Program-made: the position numbers and the translations under genes
Source of the DNA: Candidatus Roizmanbacteria bacterium
GTDB taxonomy: Bacteria; Patescibacteriota; Microgenomatia; UBA1406; GWC2-37-13
NCBI GenBank assembly: GCA_013334845.1
Contig: JAAXWV010000095.1
Location: forward strand, 1-5,656
Length of the DNA: 5,656 nt
Reading direction: 5' to 3'
Notes under the pieces: generated by a model
Database searches by the model: none
What the model saw: only the letters and a program-made list of their open reading frames with translations
What the model was told of the DNA's origin: nothing
Shown here: one piece after another, positions 1-5,656 of the stretch
Layout of the letters: every line of letters begins with the position of its first letter
Position numbering within the stretch: the stretch's first letter is position 1

Positions 1-654
1 CGCCTCTACATATTCCCGAACACCTTTATCCCAAAGAAGCCTGGCAATCATAAGAAAAACAAGCCCATCACCGCTATGGTCAACAGAACCATATTCAATG
101 GCATTAAAATGTTCCAGATTGATGCCTGAGCCGGGAAGAAGGTCGCTCTGCGATCTTTTTACCAGCCCTTTTTCAAGGAACAGAGTACGGTCGTCATCAT
201 TCTGAAAAAATACACGTGTGGAACGTCTCAATCCTGCACGATAAAGCAAACTGACCAGCGCGGCCATCCAGCCGCCGCGAATAAAGGCCGTTCCCAGTCC
301 GGATATATTGTTTATTGTAGATACTCCTGTAATTTGAGCTGCTAGTGAAGCATAGACGTTTGGCTTGACGGTATAAGCAAGCACGACATCCGGTTTTTCA
401 CGAAGAAATATCTTCAGAAAACCGAGCATAAGCTGAAAATCATGAACCGGATGTGTCCCCTTATTATCCATGGCCAAAGAGATATAACGACATCCGAGAC
501 GTTCAAGCTGTTCCCCATACCCATCCTCGGGAGCAAGCGCAATAACATCAAAACCACTTGCGACAAGCTTTAAAATCAACCCACTTCGAAAATTCACAAG
601 ATTCCAAGTGGTATTGGCAGTAATAATAATCTTCTGTACGCTTCTATCAATCAA
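1..654 (-). CDS. Family 4 glycosyltransferase (PglA/EpsD/CapM-like), 3' end cut by window edge
   Basis: An open frame runs without a stop from a TTG start at 654 to the left edge, giving 218 residues of a protein that is normally about 370-400 long. The start of the N-terminal Rossmann domain is clear: KIIITANTTWNLVNFRSGLI (residues 8-27). It is followed by LAPEDGY (40-46), MDNKG (62-66), KPDVVLAYTVKPNVY (87-101), INNISGLGTAFIRGG (114-128) and RVFFQNDDD (147-155). After GSGIN the second domain begins, with IARLLWDKGVREYVEA (203-218) at the cut. These blocks are typical of the retaining GT-B glycosyltransferases of family GT4 in polysaccharide clusters, which transfer a nucleotide-activated sugar to a lipid-linked acceptor at the cytoplasmic face of the membrane. 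The conserved E-x7-E region lies beyond the window. TTG is chosen as start because no in-frame ATG or GTG precedes the conserved first strand, an in-frame TAA (the neighbour's stop) lies just upstream, and a strong Shine-Dalgarno fits. The gene begins 12 bp after the membrane protein gene. The exact sugar and linkage cannot be told. Confidence 0.9.
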   Translation of the reverse strand, partial: MIDRSVQKIIITANTTWNLVNFRSGLILKLVASGFDVIALAPEDGYGEQLERLGCRYISLAMDNKGTHPVHDFQLMLGFLKIFLREKPDVVLAYTVKPNVYASLAAQITGVSTINNISGLGTAFIRGGWMAALVSLLYRAGLRRSTRVFFQNDDDRTLFLEKGLVKRSQSDLLPGSGINLEHFNAIEYGSVDHSGDGLVFLMIARLLWDKGVREYVEA

Positions 655-659
655 TTCAA

Positions 660-665
660 CCCCTT
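660..665 (-). promoter_or_regulatory. Shine-Dalgarno site supporting the TTG start of the GT4 gene
   Basis: AAGGGG on the minus strand ends 5 bases before the TTG at 654. It sits just after the stop codon (667-669) of the upstream membrane protein gene. It supports the rare TTG start, since no other usual start codon lies in frame before the conserved N-terminal strand. Confidence 0.65.
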
Positions 666-666
666 T

Positions 667-2211
667 TTACAGAAAGAGATAAGCAAGCCTGGGACTCAAT
701 GCGACAATACTCGATTCGATCCATGTACCTTTCGCCAATTGTACCCAGTGTCTAATCTCTGGTGGTCGATCAGCAAGCATTTTGGGCACTTCTGTAGCAG
801 AGATTCGAGTAACAAGATTTGTGTCACTATTATATACATAGATCTTCTTGTTCAAAAAATATTTCCCCCCAAGCTTTGAATCAATCAGAATACCATTATC
901 AAAATAGATATACGGTACTAATGCAATAATATCGTTGCTTTTTACCTGATAGTGGAAAATCGTATTTACTACCCATGGCATACTAAAAAACTCAATATGT
1001 GAAAACGGGCCAAGCTTACTGTAGATGTTCCCGGTAACCAAAAGTGTGCTTTCACGCTCCAAATCTCTGAGTGATGAATTTGTATGAATATTCTCGATAA
1101 TCTGTTTTTGATGAACATTCCAAGACTTCCAATAATCAGAAAGACCAAAGACCGGAAGGATAAATATCAAAGTAAAAAAGAGTATCGTTTTTTTGTTTAA
1201 TGGCAGCATCGCCAACATAAATGCGATGAGCAAAGAGCCATAAACCGTTGAGCGATTACCAAGATTAAATGCGGAATGGTGATACAATCCTGTCAGAGCA
1301 TAAACACCAAAGGAAAGCAGCAGAACAGATAATAGTCCAACAAAGAGAGATTTCGGAAACTCAGGTCTGCCTGAAAAAGTGTTGGACTTTGTAAAAATAA
1401 ATACAACAACACCTGTTGCAATCAAAACAGAAAACCAGCCAATTGAACCAATCGCATAATATATTTTAAGCCAATATGAGGGTCCAATTGCAGCCTCAAA
1501 AAAACTGAGCGGCTGAAGAACAAGCTGTTTCAGAAAATCGACAATACTTAAACTCGAATTGATGCGCCGCTCAACGTCAGGAAAGGCATACTTAATGCCA
1601 AAATAATAGGCGATATAAAGAATACCAGGAAATGTAAAAAGTGCGGTTTTTTTATAATCGTGTTCAAAAAAGAAAATGCATGCCAAACCAAAAACATAAG
1701 GTGGTGACATGTAACCGGCAAAAGTACCGATAAAAAGAAGGAATAAACCCAATGCAATCCGGTCACCTCTTATCAATGAATGCGCATACATCAGTAAAGC
1801 TGGAAAAAAAACGTAGACAACAGCCATGTACCAATACATAGTGGTATCATGCAAGGGATAAAAAACAAATATTGCGGCACTAAGCATTGCCCGATCATGC
1901 GGCAGATAATCGGATGCAAATCGATAAACAAAAAACAGACTGAGCAAATGAGCGACTGCCTTTACAAGATCATATACCCATTGATGCTCAAAGCCAAGCA
2001 ATGGATATGCCCACCAAAAGCCGAAATAAGAACCCAATCCGAATAATGAAAATCCACTCGTTGCAAAAAAATCAATGACTCCCTGGTTTTTCCTGTTTAT
2101 AATTTCACCGTAATCATCACTATGTAAACCTGTACCGATAAAGAGATACAAGATAGTGAACGCAAACGCAACCAAAATCCCATACCGGCTTACCGTTCTA
2201 AATGTACTCAT
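667..2211 (-). CDS. Polytopic membrane protein, putative GT-C-type glycosyltransferase
   Basis: This 514-residue protein of the inner membrane was not recognised as a named family member. By eye there are about 10-11 hydrophobic segments: near residues 10-27, 83-99, 107-120, 128-145, 151-166, 169-183, 188-207, 250-272, 288-309, 321-337 and 341-356. About 150 mostly polar residues follow, probably a periplasmic C-terminal domain. Straight after the first membrane segment comes SDDYGE (31-36). An acidic pair in the first outer loop, a many-pass body and a soluble C-terminal domain form the layout of GT-C glycosyltransferases, which use polyprenyl-phosphate sugars on the outer face. HD at 121-122 lies in a later loop. 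The ATG at 2211 is preceded by AAGGA with 6 bases of spacing and begins 11 bp after the aminotransferase gene. Alternatives are a polymerase or ligase of O-antigen or capsule. GC content is lower (about 40%) than in the two genes next to it, as is common for polytopic proteins. The membrane location is firm; the activity is inferred. Confidence 0.8.
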   Translation of the reverse strand: MSTFRTVSRYGILVAFAFTILYLFIGTGLHSDDYGEIINRKNQGVIDFFATSGFSLFGLGSYFGFWWAYPLLGFEHQWVYDLVKAVAHLLSLFFVYRFASDYLPHDRAMLSAAIFVFYPLHDTTMYWYMAVVYVFFPALLMYAHSLIRGDRIALGLFLLFIGTFAGYMSPPYVFGLACIFFFEHDYKKTALFTFPGILYIAYYFGIKYAFPDVERRINSSLSIVDFLKQLVLQPLSFFEAAIGPSYWLKIYYAIGSIGWFSVLIATGVVVFIFTKSNTFSGRPEFPKSLFVGLLSVLLLSFGVYALTGLYHHSAFNLGNRSTVYGSLLIAFMLAMLPLNKKTILFFTLIFILPVFGLSDYWKSWNVHQKQIIENIHTNSSLRDLERESTLLVTGNIYSKLGPFSHIEFFSMPWVVNTIFHYQVKSNDIIALVPYIYFDNGILIDSKLGGKYFLNKKIYVYNSDTNLVTRISATEVPKMLADRPPEIRHWVQLAKGTWIESSIVALSPRLAYLFL

Positions 2212-2222
2212 AATGATTCCTT

Positions 2223-3350
2223 TTAACCCAATACATCAATAATCGCATCAACAACAATGTTTTGTTTTTCTTTACCAAGCCCCATCCACATTGGCAATCG
2301 CAACAAACGATCAGCGACGTCGACGGTGTGGGTCATTTTTCCGTGTACTCGCCCATACTTTTGCCCTGCTGGAGAACTATGCAGTGGAACATAGTGAAAG
2401 ACGGTATTGACTCCATGCTTTTGCAGTCTTGCGATTAACGATGTCCGCAACTCCAGCGAATCCAGGAGAATGTAATACATATGCGCATTGTGACAGCAAA
2501 ACCCGGGAATAATTGGCCTGCGAAGCTTCCCTGCTTCTTCGATCTCCTCTAAAACTTCATGGTAATAATCCCAAAGTTTGAGTCTCATCTCTGTAATACT
2601 ATCAGCTTCTTGCATCTGCGCGTAAAGAAATGCTGCAATGATTTCTCCCGGCAGGTAGGAAGAACCTATATCTACCCAGGTGTACTTAGCAACCTGTCCA
2701 CGAAAAAACTGACTGCGGTTCGTTCCTTTCTCTCGAATGATTTCAGCGCGTTCGGCAAATTCTGGATCATTGACCAGCAACGCACCACCTTCGCCCGAAG
2801 TGATATTTTTGGTTTCATGAAAACTCAGGGTTCCGAGATGACCAATAGCGCCAAGCGCTTTACCTTTATATGTTGCCATAATCCCCTGCGCTGCATCTTC
2901 AATCACAAGAAGGTTATGCTTCCCGGCGATATCTAAAATCGTGTCCATTTCACAACCAACACCGGCATAATGAACTGGAACAATTGCCTTGGTTCGCGAT
3001 GTAACTGCTGCCTCAATCAACGTCTCATCAATGTTGAGCGTATCAGACCGAATATCAACAAAAACCGGCACCCCGCCTCGCAAAACAAAGGCGTTTGCAG
3101 TCGACACAAAAGTATAAGAGGGCATAATGACCTCATCGCCAGGCTGAATATCAGCGAGAATAGCCGCCATCTCCAGGGCTGCGGTGCATGAATGTGTCAG
3201 CAATGCCTTGTGAGAACCGGTACGCTGTTCAAGCCAGCTGTTGCATTGCTTCGTAAAATTGCCGTCACCAGCCATTACTCCGAGAGCATGCGCCTGAGCA
3301 ATATTCCACAGCTCCTTACCAGTGATGTAGGGCTTGTTAAATGGGATCAT
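2223..3350 (-). CDS. wecE: dTDP-4-amino-4,6-dideoxygalactose transaminase (WecE/RffA type)
   Basis: This 375-residue PLP enzyme of the DegT/DnrJ/EryC1/StrS family transfers an amino group, from glutamate in known members, to dTDP-4-keto-6-deoxy-D-glucose, giving dTDP-D-Fuc4N in the cytoplasm. Its length and whole-protein pattern match E. coli WecE (RffA) as remembered. Shared blocks are MIPFN at the start, GDGNFT (28-33), LLTHSCTAALEMAA (50-63), PGDEVIMPSYTFVSTANAFVLRG (from 70), IVPVHYAG (123-130), REKGTNRSQFFRGQV (206-220) and AHMYYI (289-294). The PLP lysine is K181 in SFHETKN, and the ring-nitrogen aspartate is D152 in EDAAQG. After K181 the segment reads NITSGEGG, one residue shorter than in E. 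coli as remembered. The ATG overlaps the methyltransferase stop by 4 bp (ATGA). GGAAGGA lies about 10 bases upstream, inside the end of that gene. In E. coli this enzyme serves enterobacterial common antigen, but no other gene of that pathway is seen here, so an O-antigen or capsule role is likelier. Confidence 0.92.
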   Translation of the reverse strand: MIPFNKPYITGKELWNIAQAHALGVMAGDGNFTKQCNSWLEQRTGSHKALLTHSCTAALEMAAILADIQPGDEVIMPSYTFVSTANAFVLRGGVPVFVDIRSDTLNIDETLIEAAVTSRTKAIVPVHYAGVGCEMDTILDIAGKHNLLVIEDAAQGIMATYKGKALGAIGHLGTLSFHETKNITSGEGGALLVNDPEFAERAEIIREKGTNRSQFFRGQVAKYTWVDIGSSYLPGEIIAAFLYAQMQEADSITEMRLKLWDYYHEVLEEIEEAGKLRRPIIPGFCCHNAHMYYILLDSLELRTSLIARLQKHGVNTVFHYVPLHSSPAGQKYGRVHGKMTHTVDVADRLLRLPMWMGLGKEKQNIVVDAIIDVLG

Positions 3351-4225
3351 GTTCTTTTTTTCCTTCCGACAATCAATCGTGAACCCCCTAATGAAAAATT
3401 AAACCCAAGCTGTACAAGCTTGAACTCAAGTGCCATAATTTTTCTAAATATCCAGTTCAACTGTTTGTTGATGTTGAGTTCTGCGGAGGTAGCAGAAGCT
3501 TGTTTCCGGAAAAGCAAGCGAGCAACAACCATAAAAGGAATAAGCAGACTGACGAATGAAGTGCTCCGCAAAACCTCAAATCCTGCAGCCTTCACCTTCT
3601 CTTCCATTTCCTTTGCAGAGTAGCGCCTGAAATGACAGGCCGCATCATCAACTGCACTCCATAGCCACCGGTGTTGCGGTACAGTAATCAATACTCCGCC
3701 ATCGGAGACAAGTGACTTTTCAATCTCGGAAAGCACAACAAGATCATCATCTATATGCTCCAGCACATCAAAAATACCCACAACATTAAACTGATTGCGA
3801 TAGGGGATATTTCTGGCATCAAGCTGAACAAGTTTTGACCTTCGGCATCGCTGTGAAGCATACTTTAACCCTTCGATGAACAACTCACTCCCAACTATGT
3901 CGGTTTCCGGAAAGACCTGCTCAACCGCTCGCAAAACATACCCGGTTCCACATCCAATCTCTGCATAATGGATTGGTTTCTCAAAATAGTGTTGAATGGC
4001 CCAGAGAATTAATTCATTCCGAGCCTGAAACCAGAAGTTTTCATCTTCAAGGGCAGCCAATTCCTGAAAACAATCAGGATTAAAAAACTCTCCTGATCCC
4101 AACCCAATCAGTTCAGGAGCCCATACATCAAAACCATCTATCACCTCAGTAATAAAGCCGCATTTTTGGCATTTATTCACCCAATTGTCAGTTTCACTGG
4201 AACAGTTTGGACATTGAATTATCAT
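3347..4225 (-). CDS. Class I SAM-dependent methyltransferase with N-terminal zinc ribbon
   Basis: This 292-residue protein has two visible modules. The first 22 residues hold C5-x2-C8-x10-C19-x2-C22, a probable zinc ribbon. A class I methyltransferase domain follows from about residue 60. Motif I is AEIGCGTGYV (88-97), an acidic residue that could bind the ribose is E114 in GSEL, DAR lies at 136-138, and FDVLEHIDD (152-160) is the post-motif block. LITVPQHRWLWSAVDD and HFRRYS (179-203) form the substrate-side signature of methyltransferases commonly found beside sugar and polyprenyl glycosyltransferase genes. A hydrophobic stretch at 224-239, with a basic C-terminus, could rest on the membrane. 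The acceptor is unknown; a sugar or lipid-linked intermediate is an inference from the neighbours. The ATG at 4225 has only a weak ribosome site (GTGAG about 9 bases upstream). The stop overlaps the aminotransferase start, so the two are probably translationally coupled. Confidence 0.88.
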   Translation of the reverse strand: MIIQCPNCSSETDNWVNKCQKCGFITEVIDGFDVWAPELIGLGSGEFFNPDCFQELAALEDENFWFQARNELILWAIQHYFEKPIHYAEIGCGTGYVLRAVEQVFPETDIVGSELFIEGLKYASQRCRRSKLVQLDARNIPYRNQFNVVGIFDVLEHIDDDLVVLSEIEKSLVSDGGVLITVPQHRWLWSAVDDAACHFRRYSAKEMEEKVKAAGFEVLRSTSFVSLLIPFMVVARLLFRKQASATSAELNINKQLNWIFRKIMALEFKLVQLGFNFSLGGSRLIVGRKKRT

Positions 4226-4374
4226 GTTGTTAAACTCACGTTATTCATTTACCTGAAGTACTATATATTCTGAGACAGTTATTACCGGGTATCCTTTTCT
4301 TTTGCATATGAGAACTTTCCCCGTTAGAAATAATGCCTGCAGTCTCTTAACTAAAATGCAAATAAGTGAGTACC
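4226..4374. other. Only sizeable non-coding gap in the gene run (149 bp)
   Basis: This stretch lies between the WbqC-family stop and the methyltransferase start. I find no hairpin followed by a T-run, so no intrinsic terminator. No convincing -35/-10 pair is visible: TTGCAT and CATTAT occur on the minus strand but are 20 bases apart, and TATAGT further down lacks a partner. No JUMPstart/ops-like element was seen. The gap marks the point where composition changes from AT-rich (right) to higher GC (left). A weak promoter for the left-hand genes cannot be excluded. Confidence 0.6.
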
Positions 4375-5079
4375 TCAAAGTTTTGGCAGTTCCTCCCGCC
4401 AACCCCAAATATACCAGGGAGCAGAAGGGCCAACATTAAAGAGGAGATCAAGAATGGAAACTCCATGTTCAAATGGAGGATAGAGCTGAGCGTATTCCGG
4501 ATAGCCTGAATAATCCTTCCAAACCAAATCAATACCAGAATCAACGAAACACAATGGATTGATATATGCCTTAGCTGCTGGACCTGATATATAACGCTCC
4601 GCGTTAACCTTGATCAATAATTCAAGAAGCCTGTCCTGTTTTTTTCCGGACAGATTGTATTCACGAGAATCTCTAAACTCAGTCTTGATACCTAAATATT
4701 TAGTTGATATTATTCTAATTAAATATTGGTTTAGTTCAGAAAGGTTAGTCCATCTTCTGTGCAGATACACATCTTTCAAAAAATCATTGTACATATCATA
4801 AAAAGGCGCTTTACAGTAATTCTGGTTAATGGTTTTCCAATGTTTAATCTGCCAGGACGGATTGATTTCTACCTCACATATCAAACGATTTATATCAGTA
4901 CCAATAGGAATAGATATCCACTCAACACCTTTTCTACTCTTGATTTTATTGCGATTTCGCCAATCATTTTTAGTAATCTGAAGGTCATCATAAAATACAA
5001 ACAAATCAACATCGTTAACAAGATCAAAATAACCTTTCCATGGTATATAATTTGATTGGAGGACAGCGATAGTTCTCAT
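4375..5079 (-). CDS. WbqC-family protein
   Basis: This 234-residue protein clearly belongs to the WbqC-like family, named from an E. coli O-antigen cluster and without an established reaction as far as I know. Family blocks visible are LQSNYIPWKGYFD (7-19), FYDDLQITKNDWRNRNKIK (29-47), WISIPIG (54-60), SGPAAKAY (165-172) and YPPFEHGVSILDLLFNVG (200-217). Length is normal for the family and the protein looks complete. There is no signal peptide or membrane segment, so it is cytoplasmic. The ATG at 5079 is preferred because it overlaps the formyltransferase stop as ATGA and begins directly at the conserved first strand. A TTG 18 bases upstream would add six residues but is unlikely. A Shine-Dalgarno-like GGCAGG lies about 10 bases upstream. 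GC is low, about 35% and near 22% in the middle. Coupling to a formyltransferase suggests a role in modifying or handling an amino-sugar intermediate, which is an inference only. Confidence 0.9.
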   Translation of the reverse strand: MRTIAVLQSNYIPWKGYFDLVNDVDLFVFYDDLQITKNDWRNRNKIKSRKGVEWISIPIGTDINRLICEVEINPSWQIKHWKTINQNYCKAPFYDMYNDFLKDVYLHRRWTNLSELNQYLIRIISTKYLGIKTEFRDSREYNLSGKKQDRLLELLIKVNAERYISGPAAKAYINPLCFVDSGIDLVWKDYSGYPEYAQLYPPFEHGVSILDLLFNVGPSAPWYIWGWREELPKL

Positions 5080-5656
5080 TGTTTCAATGCCTGCCAAAAC
5101 TTTTCATCATTCATTTCTAATGGAATGTCAATACTTGGATTTATTAGAACCTCTCTATCTTTAATAACCAAAACACGTCCATATCGTGAAATATTTTCGC
5201 TTGGATTTTTCAACAAACTTAATGCTATGAAAAGGGCAATACAACCTGCACGGAAGATAATGTCCATAAATTCAGCTTGATCATCATTTTTGCTTACTGG
5301 CACAGCAATTTGAACAAGCGGCTGCCCTCCATCAAGAGTTTCATCAACAAAGTGAACTGTAACACCAGAGAAACAAGCCTTATAATCCATGGCAGCCTTT
5401 ACTGAACGAGAACCAATCGACCCACCAAAGGCGGGTAATAATGAATAATGCAAATTGATTAAGCGCCCATGATATTCGTCTAATATTGTCTTTTTAAGGA
5501 TTCTGTGCACTGTAGTTATGATAATATTTGGCGCCAAACTATTAACAACATCTAAAAGATTTTTCTGTTCATTAATCATAAAATCAACTTGTGCTGTTGG
5601 TAATGAGTTAGTTCGAGCATATTCATTTGCGGGACACTCTCTATCAGAAATAACAG
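5076..5656 (-). CDS. Folate-dependent formyltransferase (PurN-like fold), 5' end cut by window edge
   Basis: The frame is open to the right edge, and 192 residues plus the stop are visible. The first ATG inside the window (5579) is internal: the 25 codons before it encode VISDRECPANEYARTNSLP, which matches the second-strand region of GAR transformylase-like enzymes. Probably some 30-50 N-terminal residues lie outside. The formyl-transfer triad is present: N67 and H69 in INLHYSLLPAFGG and D108 in VDETLDGGQP (numbering from the first visible residue), equivalent to N106, H108 and D144 of E. coli PurN. VTVHFVDE (98-105) and VQIAVPV (114-120) are also typical. Formyl transfer from N10-formyltetrahydrofolate is therefore expected. 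The acceptor is uncertain: setting and sequence favour an amino-sugar nucleotide over the purine intermediate. The phosphate-binding N-terminal loop that would help decide is missing. The stop overlaps the WbqC-family start (ATGA). GC is about 36%, lower than in the left-hand genes. Confidence 0.87.
   Translation of the reverse strand, partial: VISDRECPANEYARTNSLPTAQVDFMINEQKNLLDVVNSLAPNIIITTVHRILKKTILDEYHGRLINLHYSLLPAFGGSIGSRSVKAAMDYKACFSGVTVHFVDETLDGGQPLVQIAVPVSKNDDQAEFMDIIFRAGCIALFIALSLLKNPSENISRYGRVLVIKDREVLINPSIDIPLEMNDEKFWQALKQ

Noticed and set aside
1..654. Possible frameshift in the GT4 gene near the T-run at about 205-210
   Set aside because: Recounting the run gives six bases, and the frame then reads through RVFFQNDDD to the window edge without a stop. 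The gene is intact as far as seen.
2223..3350. Enterobacterial common antigen locus
   Set aside because: Only the WecE-like gene fits. No other gene of that pathway appears and the neighbours are of a variable polysaccharide cluster.
2559..3623. Plus-strand open frames opposite the aminotransferase and methyltransferase
   Set aside because: They are antisense shadows of strongly conserved genes, with cysteine-rich or low-complexity translations and no family features.
4255..4360. Inverted GAGAC/GTCTC pair in the gap as operator or terminator
   Set aside because: The arms are only 5 bp and more than 60 bp apart, as expected by chance, with no T-run.
4347..4544. Minus-strand 65-codon frame overlapping the end of the WbqC gene
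   Set aside because: It lies almost wholly inside the WbqC coding region in another frame, and its translation resembles no known protein.
5080..5097. Upstream TTG start for the WbqC-family gene
   Set aside because: The ATG at 5079 gives the family-typical N-terminus and the ATGA overlap with the upstream stop; the TTG extension would overlap further without a better ribosome site.

Overview
All identifiable genes in this window lie on the minus strand, so transcription runs from the right edge to the left edge. They form part of a surface-polysaccharide (O-antigen, capsule or exopolysaccharide) biosynthesis cluster. In transcription order they are: a folate-dependent formyltransferase cut by the right edge; a WbqC-family protein; a 149-bp non-coding gap; a SAM-dependent methyltransferase with an N-terminal zinc ribbon; a WecE/RffA-type sugar aminotransferase; a large polytopic membrane protein with a GT-C-like layout; and a family 4 glycosyltransferase cut by the left edge. 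Nothing on the plus strand looks like a real gene.

The genes are tightly packed. Two junctions are 4-bp ATGA start/stop overlaps (formyltransferase to WbqC protein, methyltransferase to aminotransferase). Two others are gaps of 11-12 bp that hold a clear Shine-Dalgarno sequence. The only larger gap, 4226-4374, separates the AT-rich right-hand pair (about 35% GC by hand sampling) from the left-hand block (about 40-48% GC). This suggests a cluster assembled from parts of different origin.

The clearest functional assignment is the WecE-type aminotransferase, which would make dTDP-4-amino-4,6-dideoxygalactose (dTDP-Fuc4N) from dTDP-4-keto-6-deoxyglucose. With a formyltransferase nearby, a formamido sugar in the final glycan is possible but not proven. 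The GT4 enzyme would add a sugar to the lipid-linked intermediate on the cytoplasmic side. The membrane protein would act at the outer face of the inner membrane, either on the polyprenyl-linked glycan or by adding a side group. The methyltransferase could modify a sugar or the chain end. Genes for dTDP-sugar supply (RmlA/RmlB type), flippase, polymerase and initiating transferase are not in view.

The organism is probably a Gram-negative bacterium of moderate GC content, judging by the WecE and WbqC families and the overall gene set. The genus cannot be fixed from the sequence. I see no mobile element, CRISPR array, tRNA or rRNA, and no sign of a defence or other novel system. The interest lies in the sugar chemistry and the uncharacterised families.
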